Made by a program: the position numbers and the translations under genes. Source: Neolewinella lacunae (GTDB lineage Bacteria; Bacteroidota; Bacteroidia; Chitinophagales; Saprospiraceae). Taken from it: DNA of 64,000 nucleotides. The stretch is from the NCBI RefSeq assembly GCF_014349155.1, contig NZ_JACSIT010000104.1:1-64000 (forward strand). The letters are read 5' to 3'. Under the pieces are notes generated by a model. It ran no database searches and was not told the DNA's origin. It was given only the letters and a program-made list of their open reading frames with translations. Below are positions 24,803-33,322 of this stretch, piece after piece. Every line of letters starts with the position of its first letter. The stretch's first letter is position 1.

Positions 24803-26191
24803 CTAAGGCATTTTCCCCGGCGCAACAAAGCGCCTCCTGGCGTCGTCTACAACCAGGACCCAGTCCTGGCCCGCACCTGCGGTAGGTGGGGTGATGTAGA
24901 GCCGGGGTGCCCGTTTCAGGTTGGGGCCCGGGTAAGCATTGCCCGTTCGGGGATCAAACCACCAACTGTTTAATTTGGAACTTGCCAGACTGGAGAAATC
25001 AATATTGGTGGCCTTTCCGGTGGGGAAATAGATCATCGCAAAGCTTCCCTCGCTGTCCCGCGTAGCCATCACGTGGTTGTGGTCGTCGGGCTGGGCGTCA
25101 ACGATCATCGCTGCGGCTGGGATACGGGTAAAGAAGGGGCGGGAAAGCAGCAAATTTTTGAGGTGTTTAACCTGGTTGGCCATGGGCAGATCCAGGGCTT
25201 GCGGCCAGGGGCGGAGGGGCTGATTAATGGGTGTTCTGCCCGGCTTATACATCTGCCAGACGTCGTGGCAGCCGTAGGTTTGCCCGCAGGCTCCGGCAAA
25301 AACGTTCCAGTACATGATGCGCCGGATATCTTGCGGAATGCTGTGGCCCAGCTCTTTGGCGTTGAAGCAGTTCGGGTGGTCTTCGTAGAGGGGCTCACCG
25401 TCCAGTACGGGCTTCGTGGGCTGTAGCTGGTAGTCGTGGGTGATGTGTTGGTAAGTCCCCTGATTGGCGCAATGACCAGTTTGGTGCATATTAAAGTCCA
25501 GCCACTCCTGGTGGTGGAACCAGGTAGAAGATCCCCCATTTTCTTTGGGCTGAGGGTGGTAACTCATCATAGTCTTCGCGTAGCCACCCGCAGCCTGGGC
25601 AATGCCCTCGGCCAGGGCGTTCCAGACGGCCTCGTCCTGGCTTCCCGCCCGTGGGTTACGGTCTCCGCCGATGATCCACACGATGTTGGGGTATTTGGCG
25701 TAACGCGCCCCCAGCCACTTGCCAAAAGCCCGGGCATTTTCGGGGTTCAGCACTTCGGGCCCTTCGCCCCAACGGTCTTTGTAGAGTTTATCGCCCCAGG
25801 TGGGCAGCAGGGCCATCGTGATGCCGAGTGTGGCGGCCTTCTCGATGGTGTAGTCCACGTGGGCAAAGTACCCTTCATTCGGGGTGCGGGGGTCATTGTT
25901 GATCAGCGGTTTTTCGCCGTAGGGGTTTGGTTCGTTGAGGCCATCCAGTTCGGCCAGGATGACGGCTTGGACTACGTTGAACTCTTGCGCGGCGCGTTTC
26001 TCCAGGTACAGGTCCACTTCTGACCGGTCGCAGCGGTGGAACAGCTCCCAGGCAGTATCCGCCAACCAGAAAAACGGGCTGCCATCGGCCTTGGCCAGGA
26101 AGCGTCCGTTGGGGCTAACCACCAGGCTCTGGGCACTCAGCCCGAGGGCCAGCGTCAGCAAAAAAAGGAGTGCAAGGATTTTCTTCCGCAT
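24803..26191 (-). CDS. Glycoside hydrolase, GH140/DUF4038-like
   Basis: A 462-residue secreted enzyme: signal peptide ending LGLSAQ, then a TIM-barrel of the DUF4038 type (opening SPNGRFLAKADGSPFFWLADTAWELFHR, with GGDRNPRAG and PVLDGEPLYEDHP), and a C-terminal beta domain (about residues 370-462, WWFDPRTGNAYPG). This layout matches GH140, whose founding member is an apiosidase acting on rhamnogalacturonan II. No SusC/SusD pair or other glycosidase lies nearby, so it is not in a polysaccharide utilisation locus. Substrate not provable from sequence. Confidence 0.88.
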   Translation of the reverse strand: MRKKILALLFLLTLALGLSAQSLVVSPNGRFLAKADGSPFFWLADTAWELFHRCDRSEVDLYLEKRAAQEFNVVQAVILAELDGLNEPNPYGEKPLINNDPRTPNEGYFAHVDYTIEKAATLGITMALLPTWGDKLYKDRWGEGPEVLNPENARAFGKWLGARYAKYPNIVWIIGGDRNPRAGSQDEAVWNALAEGIAQAAGGYAKTMMSYHPQPKENGGSSTWFHHQEWLDFNMHQTGHCANQGTYQHITHDYQLQPTKPVLDGEPLYEDHPNCFNAKELGHSIPQDIRRIMYWNVFAGACGQTYGCHDVWQMYKPGRTPINQPLRPWPQALDLPMANQVKHLKNLLLSRPFFTRIPAAAMIVDAQPDDHNHVMATRDSEGSFAMIYFPTGKATNIDFSSLASSKLNSWWFDPRTGNAYPGPNLKRAPRLYITPPTAGAGQDWVLVVDDARRRFVAPGKMP

Positions 26192-26238
26192 GGGTGGTTC
26201 AACTGTAAGTATCCGCTATTCCCTGGGTGAAGCCCCAG

Positions 26239-27222
26239 TTATTTTTGTCGAACAAAAGTGGGAATCTCCTCACCGTCCAGGCCCATCGTGAAATACTGGA
26301 GCGTATCGTTAAAAGCACGGATGATGACGTGGCATTGTACGTCAAACTCGCCTTTTTCAATGAGGCAAAACTCGTTGGTCCCTCCCGCGCCACTAAAACC
26401 GCAGGCGGTTTCCTGGCAGCCCGGCAGGAATTCCAGTTTATTGCTTAGGGTAAGTGACCCGGCACGGTAGTACAAGACCTGGGTGGGCTGGAACTCCAGT
26501 TCCTCTTCGGGGTCAGCGACGGACCGCCAGCGGCCCAGGTAATTGGGAGGGGTGCGGCCCAGGTCAGTGGAAATGGAGATGACCACGGGGCGGGCCTTTC
26601 GCAGGGTCGGGTCGTCGCTTTTCAGCTCGGTGCCGTCACCCAGCAGTTCCATTGGCGTCTCCTCGCCTTCGGCGGTAAGGAGGAAGGAGGGAGAGAAACC
26701 AGCAGCGAAAGCCCCGCCGTTCCAGTTGACCACTTGCCCGCCATAATCCCAGCCGAAACCACTGATGGTGAATGGCTGCCCGTTGATTTTTTCTACCTCC
26801 CCAATGCTGGTACCGATGCTGAGGCCGTTGGTGCTCGTCCAGTCGGAGCGCATTTCTTCGCCCTCTTCGTAGTTGCCGGTGATGCGGATAAAGGAGGGGC
26901 GGAGGGTGTCGTAACTTTCGTTGTAATACAGCTCTGCCCTGCGCCGGGGGTTATCGGGGAAAAGGATAACGGCTTCTTCTTCGTAGCCTTCGCCGATGAA
27001 GATGGTGCCCAAGACGGCGCTGTCTCCATAAAGGGCCAGGACCTGCGACCGGGAGGCACTATCGGACACAATGGGCCCAAAGCGTTTTCCGGGCTCAAAG
27101 GTGAAATCGAGAATGCGGGCAGGTACTGCACTGTTGGCGTCTACCACGGGGCCCTCCGCGTTTTTACAGGCGGCAAAGGCCGTAGCAAGGGCAATAAGAA
27201 GGATGAATCTGGGGGTGGACAT
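26239..27222 (-). CDS. Lipoprotein of unknown function
   Basis: A 327-residue lipoprotein with lipobox FAAC (MSTPRFILLIALATAFAAC). The body has two segments: residues about 40-190 with the phrase IGTSIGEVEKINGQPFTISGFGWDYGG, which resembles the repeating fold of small SmpA/BamE-like or beta-lactamase-inhibitor-like domains, and a beta-rich C-terminal part containing three Cys. Codirectional with the glycosidase, 47 bases upstream of it. No function assigned. Confidence 0.6.
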   Translation of the reverse strand: MSTPRFILLIALATAFAACKNAEGPVVDANSAVPARILDFTFEPGKRFGPIVSDSASRSQVLALYGDSAVLGTIFIGEGYEEEAVILFPDNPRRRAELYYNESYDTLRPSFIRITGNYEEGEEMRSDWTSTNGLSIGTSIGEVEKINGQPFTISGFGWDYGGQVVNWNGGAFAAGFSPSFLLTAEGEETPMELLGDGTELKSDDPTLRKARPVVISISTDLGRTPPNYLGRWRSVADPEEELEFQPTQVLYYRAGSLTLSNKLEFLPGCQETACGFSGAGGTNEFCLIEKGEFDVQCHVIIRAFNDTLQYFTMGLDGEEIPTFVRQK

Positions 27223-27438
27223 GGGTGCATACTATGTTGCTGCGAAGGTAAAAAATGGGCAGGCAATTTTTATGAGCACCCGATAAGAAGTTTGCTGGGC
27301 GCGGATAGCGTGTACCGGCCGGGGAGGGTGTTGCGGCGGCCCGCCCGTTACCGCAGCGTACCCTATATTGAGCCCTCTTTTCCTCCCTTTACCCCCTTCC
27401 TCCTTTACTTCCTTTCTCCTTTATTAAAGCACACCCCA

Positions 27439-28686
27439 ATGTTCCGTCTCACCCTCCTTGCCTTGCTGGCCGGATTCCTCTGCACCTGCGGCCGCGCCCC
27501 CCAGGAAGACCCTTCGCCAATGACCGACGCCGAGCTGCGCGCCCACGCCAATGAGCTGGCCCACCGCTACCTGATTACCGACGGACACGTGGACCTGCCC
27601 TACCGCCTGAAGGTGAAAAATTTCCGCCTGGACAAAGAATACCTCGGCATCCCCATCGAGACCAGCGAGGGGGATTTTGACTACGTCCGCGCCGTAGAAG
27701 GCGGGCTTGACGCGCCGTTTATGTCCATTTACATTCCCAGCGGACTCCAGGCCGAACCCGGCGCCAGCCCCGCCCTGGCCGATAGCCTCATCGCCATGGT
27801 CCGGGGCATCGCCGAGGCCCACCCCGATAAATTCCGCATCGCCACCAGCCCCGCCGAACTGGAACAGAATTTCCGCGACAGCGTCATGAGCCTGCCCATG
27901 GGTATGGAAAACGGCAGCCCGATCGAAGACAAAATCGAACGCGTCGCGGAATACCACGCCAAGGGCATCCGCTACATCACCCTGACCCACGGCAAAGACA
28001 ACCTGATCTGCGACAGCAGCTACGATACCACCCGCACCCACGGAGGCCTGAGCGAATTCGGCCGCGAGGTGGTCCGCGAAATGAACCGCGTAGGCATCAT
28101 GGTCGACATCAGCCACGTGAGCGACTCCACCTTCTGGCAAGTCGTCGAAATGACCGACGTGCCCGTGATTGCCAGCCACTCTTCGGCCCGCAAATTCACC
28201 CCCGGCTTCGAGCGCAACATGGACGACGCCATGATCAAGCGCCTGGGGGAAGAGGGCGGCGTGATCCAGATCAACTTCGGCTCCACCTTCCTGGATGGTA
28301 AACTGCGCATCCGCCAAGACAGCCTGCGGGGCATCCTTCAGGAACGCCTCGCGGCAGCGGACCTCCAGTACCGCGACGAGGCCGCCAAACCCCTCATCGA
28401 AGCCTTTGAAAAGGAATTTCCCACCCTTTACGCCGACGTAGAAACGGTAGCCGACCACATCGACCACGTCGTCGCCCTCGCGGGAATTGACCACGTGGGC
28501 CTGGGCTCCGATTTCGACGGCGTAGGGGATTCCCTGCCCACCGGCCTGAAAGACGTCTCCGATTACCCCAACCTGATCTACACCCTGCTCAAACGGGGCT
28601 ACTCCGACGACGACATCCAAAAAATCTGCTCCGGCAACGTCCTCCGCGTATGGCGGGCCGTGGAAGCGGCCGCTACGGCACAGTAA
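27439..28686 (+). CDS. Membrane dipeptidase (peptidase M19) lipoprotein
   Basis: A 415-residue zinc dipeptidase of the renal-dipeptidase family. The metal ligands lie in TDGHVDLPY near the N-terminus, and the downstream SHSSARK and GSDFDGV blocks are intact. The signal peptide is MFRLTLLALLAGFLCTCGRAP, with Cys available for lipidation. Its last residues (CTCGRAP) come from a dispersed-element core, so the element has supplied the export-signal cleavage region. The ATG at 27439 is chosen for the signal peptide; the frame is open far upstream but not coding-like. Confidence 0.92.
   Translation: MFRLTLLALLAGFLCTCGRAPQEDPSPMTDAELRAHANELAHRYLITDGHVDLPYRLKVKNFRLDKEYLGIPIETSEGDFDYVRAVEGGLDAPFMSIYIPSGLQAEPGASPALADSLIAMVRGIAEAHPDKFRIATSPAELEQNFRDSVMSLPMGMENGSPIEDKIERVAEYHAKGIRYITLTHGKDNLICDSSYDTTRTHGGLSEFGREVVREMNRVGIMVDISHVSDSTFWQVVEMTDVPVIASHSSARKFTPGFERNMDDAMIKRLGEEGGVIQINFGSTFLDGKLRIRQDSLRGILQERLAAADLQYRDEAAKPLIEAFEKEFPTLYADVETVADHIDHVVALAGIDHVGLGSDFDGVGDSLPTGLKDVSDYPNLIYTLLKRGYSDDDIQKICSGNVLRVWRAVEAAATAQ
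27482..27499 (-). repeat. Dispersed GC-rich element, copy 7 (inside CDS)
   Basis: Exact core GCACCTGCGGCCGCGCCC within the signal-peptide codons of the dipeptidase; no tail. Confidence 0.8.
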
Positions 28687-28723
28687 ACATCCGCTGCTGG
28701 ATTCCCCCCCCATCTTTTCACTG

Positions 28724-28767
28724 GCTCCGGGCCGCTGGGATGCCTTACCCGCCCAGCGGCCCGGAGC
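28724..28767. terminator. Strong hairpin after the dipeptidase
   Basis: Perfect 16-bp stem (GCTCCGGGCCGCTGGG / CCCAGCGGCCCGGAGC) with a 12-nt loop. There is no T-run, so it may terminate weakly or protect the 3' end. Confidence 0.6.
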
Positions 28768-28787
28768 GCCCTTCAACCCCCGTCAAC

Positions 28788-28973
28788 ATGACCACAAAGG
28801 CGACCTATTACCTCCTGAGCAGCCTCGTTCTGCTGCACATTATTTGGGATTACTTGCTAGAAGACCGGCTTGGGCTTTCCGACACCAACAATGAAACGGT
28901 GGAAGGCATTCTCGTCCTCCTCCTCTTGGGCACTTTGGCTTACCATGGTTATTTGCGTTGGCGGGGGAAATAG
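28788..28973 (+). CDS. Small two-helix membrane protein
   Basis: A 61-residue protein with two predicted transmembrane segments (YYLLSSLVLLHIIWDYLL and GILVLLLLGTLAYHGYL) joined by an acidic loop and ending in a basic RWRGK tail. ATG 28788 follows a strong hairpin. The next gene starts 14 bases after the stop. No family recognised. Confidence 0.6.
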   Translation: MTTKATYYLLSSLVLLHIIWDYLLEDRLGLSDTNNETVEGILVLLLLGTLAYHGYLRWRGK

Positions 28974-28987
28974 TCAATTCAAGGCCT

Positions 28988-29848
28988 ATGCTACTTTGCC
29001 GCCTTTTGCCCTTGGTCCTGGTGCTGACCGCCTGCGGAACCAGTCACCCGCCCAGGCGCATCCGCTTGCCGCCGGCGCTAACCGAGGCCTCCGGACTGGT
29101 GATTAGCGGCGAGCGTTTTCACTGGCACAACGACAGTGGAGACGGCCCCTACCTCTATACCACCGATGCCACGGGGCGGCTGCTCCGCACCGATACCCTG
29201 GCCGCCCGGGCCAGCGACTACGAAGACCTGACCAAAGACCCGGCGGGAAACTTCTACGTCGGCGACTTCGGCAATAACGGCGGGCGGCGCAAGAACGCCG
29301 TCATTTACCGCTACCAGCCCAGCAGCGGACGCACCGACAGCATCGTCTTCCGCTACCCCGGCCAGAACGGCGCGGGGCGCGACGTGGCCGGCAACTACGA
29401 CTGCGAAGCGCTGGCCTACCACGGCGGCTATCTCCACCTCTTCACCAAAGACCAGCTCTTCGGGCGCGGCAATTTCCTGACCTACCACTTCCGCGTACCC
29501 GCGCAGCCGGGCACGTACGTCGCCGAACTGCGCGATAGCCTCCGCCTGCCCCGGCGGGTGGTGACGGCGGCGGCCATCGATTCGGTGCGCGGCGAACTGG
29601 TCTTGACCGCCTACAACTTCAAAATGCTCCTGGGCTTTTTGCCCTCCAGCAGCGCTTCCCTGATCACTTTGCGGGATTATCCCCCGGGGCAATTCCTGCA
29701 AGGGCGCGTCCGGCGGCGCAACCTCAGTTGGGGGGTGCCCACCCAGTTTGAAGCCGTGGATTTCTACGACGACCAGTGGCTCTACGTGGCCAGCGAAGGC
29801 ACCCGCCTGCGTAAGCACGCCCTGGCACGGCGGAAACGGCGGCGCTGA
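28988..29848 (+). CDS. Lipoprotein with beta-propeller-like fold
   Basis: A 286-residue lipoprotein: lipobox LTAC (MLLCRLLPLVLVLTAC) and a body with repeated blade-like motifs (GLVISGERFHWHNDSGDGPYLYTTDATGRLL, YVGDFGNNGGRRKNAVIYRY, CEALAYHGGYLHLFTKD). Proteins with this HNDSG...GD.GNN pattern are usually annotated as hypothetical or esterase-like propellers of the cell envelope. ATG 28988 is chosen to place the lipobox at residue 16. Function unknown. Confidence 0.65.
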   Translation: MLLCRLLPLVLVLTACGTSHPPRRIRLPPALTEASGLVISGERFHWHNDSGDGPYLYTTDATGRLLRTDTLAARASDYEDLTKDPAGNFYVGDFGNNGGRRKNAVIYRYQPSSGRTDSIVFRYPGQNGAGRDVAGNYDCEALAYHGGYLHLFTKDQLFGRGNFLTYHFRVPAQPGTYVAELRDSLRLPRRVVTAAAIDSVRGELVLTAYNFKMLLGFLPSSSASLITLRDYPPGQFLQGRVRRRNLSWGVPTQFEAVDFYDDQWLYVASEGTRLRKHALARRKRRR

Positions 29849-30004
29849 GGCCCCCGGCATGGCGTTCCTCAGGGGAGCGATGCGGAAAAGAGCACGTGAA
29901 AAACTGCGGAGCCAGGGTACGCCACGCAAAATGATAAAAAACTTTGGCTTAAGTGACATTGGTCACCGTGCAGGGCCAGGGTGGGCACCACTTTTGCAGG
30001 GTAC

Positions 30005-30106
30005 ATGAAAGACCCAAAGATCATCTACAAATTCGTACTGATGTGCCTGCTCTGCGTTGGGCTGGTCGCTTCCGCCGTCCTCATCGTGCAGTATTTCACC
30101 CGCTAA
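30005..30106 (+). CDS. 33-residue single-span membrane peptide
   Basis: Short frame starting ATG at 30005, encoding a basic N-terminus (MKDPKIIYK), one hydrophobic helix (FVLMCLLCVGLVASAVLIV) and QYFTR. It sits 12 bases before the DUF2892 gene, which supports it being real and cotranscribed. Function unknown. Confidence 0.45.
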   Translation: MKDPKIIYKFVLMCLLCVGLVASAVLIVQYFTR

Positions 30107-30118
30107 ACTTTTCGCAAA

Positions 30119-30331
30119 ATGAAAAAGAACATGTCTTCTACCGATCGGATCATCCGCGTGATCATCGCCGCCGTACTTATCGGCCTTTTCTTCGCCAACG
30201 TCGTGGTGGGTACCCTGGGCATCATCCTCCTCGTCTTAGCCGGCGTTTTTCTGCTTACCAGTACGGTCAGTTTCTGCCCGCTCTACACGCTGTTCGGGAT
30301 TTCCACCTGCCCGGCTCCGGAGCGGAAGTAG
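30119..30331 (+). CDS. DUF2892 (YgaP-like) membrane protein
   Basis: A 70-residue inner-membrane protein with the DUF2892 pattern: MSSTDRIIRVIIAAVLIGL, a second hydrophobic span and FCPLYTLFGISTCP at the C-terminus. The same two-helix domain forms the membrane anchor of the rhodanese YgaP. Here it stands alone without a rhodanese. The two Cys near the C-terminus are typical of the family. Confidence 0.85.
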   Translation: MKKNMSSTDRIIRVIIAAVLIGLFFANVVVGTLGIILLVLAGVFLLTSTVSFCPLYTLFGISTCPAPERK

Positions 30332-30344
30332 GGAAGCCTCTTTT

Positions 30345-30384
30345 GGGCGCGGCCGCAGGTGCCAGGCAAGTTGAAGGAGCAAAG
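30345..30384 (+). repeat. Dispersed GC-rich element, copy 8
   Basis: Core at 30345-30362, then CAGGCAAG and tail TTGAAGGAGCAAAG (30371-30384). Nearly identical to copy 9 over its full length. Confidence 0.85.
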
Positions 30385-30433
30385 TACTGGCCGAACGGTA
30401 ACTTTTCTTTTTCTTCGTCATAGTTCTACAGGA

Positions 30434-30469
30434 AAGGGGGCAAAGCTTCGGGCGAAGCTGTGCCCCCTT
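30434..30469 (+). terminator. Hairpin before the T9SS gene
   Basis: AGGGGGCA / TGCCCCCT outer stem with an inner GCTTCG/CGAAGC stem; followed by CTCAGG, not a T-run. Plausible end of the DUF2892 transcript. Confidence 0.5.
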
Positions 30470-30516
30470 CTCAGGAAACTCATATCATTATGCCACCTCG
30501 TCTCGACTAGTACCTC

Positions 30517-32154
30517 ATGAAACGGATTACCTCGACTTTACTGACATTGGCCTTCGCCACGGCACTTTACGGCCAAACCACCTGGACGGAAGTTCCGCTA
30601 CCCGCAACCAGCCCAGGGAGCGGCCAACTTTTCGAGCTGAAGCTGGCCGGACCGAATTTGGCCTACGCGGTCGGCAACAAAATTCCTGCTTCCGGCCCCA
30701 ACGAAGGTTTGATCTTCAAATACGATGGGGCCTCCTGGACGGAAATGCCCAACCCCGTAGTAGGAAATGGTTTGAGGATCAGCAGCATTGCACCCGTTAA
30801 CACAAATGACCTATACATTTTGTCTGCCACCCGAACGATCCACCACTGGGACGGTAGCAGTTGGACAGATATTTCGGCCAACCTCCCAGGTTACAACGCA
30901 AACGAAAATTTTGACAACCGAGAGTTGCGAAAATTGCTGGCCTTTGCGAGCAACAATGTGTGGGCCTTTGGGAAATTTTTCAATACAGCCTCCGGATCAG
31001 GCGACTGGGAGACCTACGCTGCCCATTATGACGGAACCTCCTGGTCTTCAGTATCGCTTCCGCAGTCCAGCACGAGGGATGGAAATATTGCTGGACTGGT
31101 GATGGAAGTAGACGCTAGCGGGCCAGCCGATATTTGGATCGCCACCAGGGGGTACATCGAAGGCCCCGGTTTAACCCAATTGGGCATTTGGCACTACAAC
31201 GGTACGGCTTGGTCTTTCACCGGAGAGACCATCGCTGCGGCAGGAAATGTCTTCCTGCGCGATGTCGACGTAGTAGCCCCGAATGATGTATGGTTCACCG
31301 GCTATTATTCTCCTGCCGCAGGGACCCTGACGGCCCTTTACGTCCACTTCGACGGAAGCACTTACACCTACACGGAGCAAGTTTTACCCACCACCGACTA
31401 CCAGCGGTACTGCATCGGGGCCCTGAACGCAACCAATGTATGGGCTGGTCACCAAACCGATGGAACGGATTTTACATTTTTCAACGGAACAAATTGGACC
31501 CCCCAAAGCACCATCATCACCAATGACACTGGCGGGGGGATTCGAGACCTCAAAAGGAGAAATTCCTGCCTGTGGGCCGTGGGATACACCGGAGGACCCA
31601 CCGCAGAACCGTTGTTACTGGAGACCTGTTTGCAGTCATTGCCCGTTGAATTGGCCTACTTTGAGGCGGTCCGGGAAGAAAAAATGGTACGGCTTCAATG
31701 GCAAACTGATGTCGAAATCAACAGCGATTACTTTGAGGTGCAGAAATCGACGAATGGCCGCGACTGGATGCCCGTCGGCAGGGTCTACGCCCGTATAAAC
31801 GGCCCTGGCCCCAACCAATACGAACAAGCAGATCCCAGCCCCGTGGTGGGGGAAAATTTCTACCGCCTCCAAATGCTGGATCTGGATGGCACGTCCACTT
31901 TTTCCCCCGTGGTAAGTGTAGTATTTACTCTTGATAAAGGATTTACAGTTTATCCCAATCCCTCCACCGGGGAATTCACCATATCCATGGGGGGCAATAC
32001 CGGGGAGCTCCTACGGGTCTACAATTTACTCGGGGCACTGGTACATTCCGAAAAAATAGGGGAAAATTACCGGCTTGACCTAAATCATCTGGAGGCCGGG
32101 GTTTATCTTCTGAAGAGCAGCAGGGAAGCCCAGTTGGTTTTGATTAAGCATTAA
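30517..32154 (+). CDS. T9SS-secreted propeller-like protein
   Basis: A 545-residue secreted protein: signal peptide (MKRITSTLLTLAFATALYGQ), then about six repeats with the phrase W-Y/D-G-xx-W (FKYDGASWTEM, HHWDGSSWTDI, AHYDGTSWSSV, WHYNGTAWSF, FFNGTNWTP) suggesting a beta-propeller, then a fibronectin-like segment starting VELAYFEAVREEKMVRLQW, and a type A T9SS sorting domain (TVYPNPSTGEF, with LEAGVYLLK). Probably cell-surface or extracellular. Activity unknown. Confidence 0.8.
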   Translation: MKRITSTLLTLAFATALYGQTTWTEVPLPATSPGSGQLFELKLAGPNLAYAVGNKIPASGPNEGLIFKYDGASWTEMPNPVVGNGLRISSIAPVNTNDLYILSATRTIHHWDGSSWTDISANLPGYNANENFDNRELRKLLAFASNNVWAFGKFFNTASGSGDWETYAAHYDGTSWSSVSLPQSSTRDGNIAGLVMEVDASGPADIWIATRGYIEGPGLTQLGIWHYNGTAWSFTGETIAAAGNVFLRDVDVVAPNDVWFTGYYSPAAGTLTALYVHFDGSTYTYTEQVLPTTDYQRYCIGALNATNVWAGHQTDGTDFTFFNGTNWTPQSTIITNDTGGGIRDLKRRNSCLWAVGYTGGPTAEPLLLETCLQSLPVELAYFEAVREEKMVRLQWQTDVEINSDYFEVQKSTNGRDWMPVGRVYARINGPGPNQYEQADPSPVVGENFYRLQMLDLDGTSTFSPVVSVVFTLDKGFTVYPNPSTGEFTISMGGNTGELLRVYNLLGALVHSEKIGENYRLDLNHLEAGVYLLKSSREAQLVLIKH

Positions 32155-32354
32155 GCGGCATAAGCCGTTGGAGGTTCATGGAGATTTCGTTGGGTGAGGG
32201 AGGGCTGTAAACATTGGCTCAGGTTACCGCACAGACAAAAAAAGGAACCCACCGCCAGCTGCTTGCAGTTGTATAACGGCTGATTAATACCACGCAATAC
32301 TGCGCAGCAAACGGGCTGGGCTGGCAGTGGGAAGAAGTTTAGACGCGCTCTTCT

Positions 32355-32395
32355 GGGCGCGGCCGCAGGTGCCGGGCAAGTTGAAGGAGCGATGG
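32355..32395 (+). repeat. Dispersed GC-rich element, copy 9
   Basis: Core at 32355-32372, then CGGGCAAG and TTGAAGGAGCGATGG at 32381-32395. Confidence 0.85.
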
Positions 32396-32425
32396 AGAGA
32401 GGACGGAATGTGCTCTCCCCTTCCC

Positions 32426-33004
32426 TCATCGAAACTGCTTAGGCTTCTGTTGCTGATGCGCCAACTCCGCAATCTCGGTAATGCGTTTTTTCCGGGTCTC
32501 GGGCCGTTTGGCGAGGACCAGCCACTGCAGGATGTTTCTTTGGTCGGTCCGGCTTAGGCCCCGGAAATAGCCTTGGGCGCGTGGCCACTTGCCGAACTCC
32601 GCCTCCAGGTCGGGGGGGATGATGAGGGCCTCTACCTCGTCCAGGATGGTCCAGGAGCCATCTTGCCTGGCCCGCTCAATCACGGCGTAGCCCGCTGGGG
32701 TCATGAGGCCTTCCTGGCCCAGGCGGACGATTTTGTCTTTGTTGATCTTCGACCACACGCTCCGCGGCTTCCGCGGACAAAAAAACTGCCGGAAGCGCTC
32801 CTCGTCCAGCTTCTGCGTTTTGCTGTCGATCCAACCGAAGCAGAGGGCTTCGTCGACCGCTTCGCTCCAGGAAAGGGAGGGTACCGCAGACGTTTTGCGG
32901 TAGTAAAGAAGCCAGACGGAAGACGCCGTGGCGTGGTGCGCTTGCAGCCAGGCCCGCCACGCTGCGCGGCTTTCTGCGTAAAACAGCTCGCTTTCTTTTT
33001 CCAT
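32426..33004 (-). CDS. YdeI/OmpD-associated (bacteriocin-protection-like) protein
   Basis: A 192-residue cytosolic protein with the YdeI pattern: an N-terminal SRAAWRAWLQAHH helix, WLLYYRK, SWSEAVDEALCFGWIDSK, FCPRKPRSVWSKINKDK and a C-terminal basic helix (RPETRKKRITEIAELA). Members are described as bacteriocin-protection or OmpD-associated proteins, but the biochemical function is not settled. Divergent from the haloperoxidase-like gene across 318 bases. Confidence 0.82.
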   Translation of the reverse strand: MEKESELFYAESRAAWRAWLQAHHATASSVWLLYYRKTSAVPSLSWSEAVDEALCFGWIDSKTQKLDEERFRQFFCPRKPRSVWSKINKDKIVRLGQEGLMTPAGYAVIERARQDGSWTILDEVEALIIPPDLEAEFGKWPRAQGYFRGLSRTDQRNILQWLVLAKRPETRKKRITEIAELAHQQQKPKQFR

Positions 33005-33264
33005 GTTGCTGGCTTATAGTGCGCTTGGATAGACGGCGGCGTGGGGGAGGGCCGCTGCGGCTGCCAGCGCAAGGGCAAGAATAAGGGAAAGATTGTTAAT
33101 TTTAAAACAAATTGTAATTTTATTTTACGTTTCTCCTCGCTCCGTGGCAAAAATAGCTTTGGCAAACTGGCCTTTGGGCCAACTTCCTTGGTTCTCAAGG
33201 AGGAATTCCCCGGGCAGGCTTAAGTCAGAGCGGGCAAAATCGGTAAGTTTGTCTGCATTCTTGC

Positions 33265-33279
33265 TGTCGGAATCCGACA
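33265..33279. promoter_or_regulatory. Candidate operator palindrome
   Basis: TGTCGG and CCGACA arms around AAT, centred about 28 bases upstream of the start of the -7 box. Confidence 0.35.
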
Positions 33280-33295
33280 CCTTCTCAAAAAAAAT

Positions 33296-33303
33296 TATCT
33301 TTG
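33296..33303 (+). promoter_or_regulatory. Candidate -7 box for the PAP2/haloperoxidase gene
   Basis: TATCTTTG, exact consensus, 19 bases before the ATG at 33323. Confidence 0.6.
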
Positions 33304-33322
33304 TGGGCCAATCATAATTTCC

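Larger units (their letters stand above)
33005..33322. other. AT-rich divergent intergenic region
   Basis: No gene is supported. It contains a TATCTTTG promoter box (33296-33303) for the rightward gene and a TGTCGG-AAT-CCGACA inverted repeat (33265-33279) placed as an operator would be. Confidence 0.5.

Noticed and set aside
24875-24895. CACCTGCGG match as another element copy
   Set aside because: Only half of the core matches and it falls in well-conserved glycosidase codons; could be chance.
24494-24973. Possible 159-residue plus-strand gene
   Set aside because: No signal peptide or domain, unusual composition, and it overlaps the glycosidase 3' end.
24803-27222. Polysaccharide utilisation locus around the GH140-like gene
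   Set aside because: No SusC/SusD homologues, no other glycosidase and no hybrid two-component regulator nearby.
26734-27438. In-frame extension of the dipeptidase upstream to 26734
   Set aside because: It runs antisense through the lipoprotein gene at 26239-27222, and the signal peptide sits at 27439.
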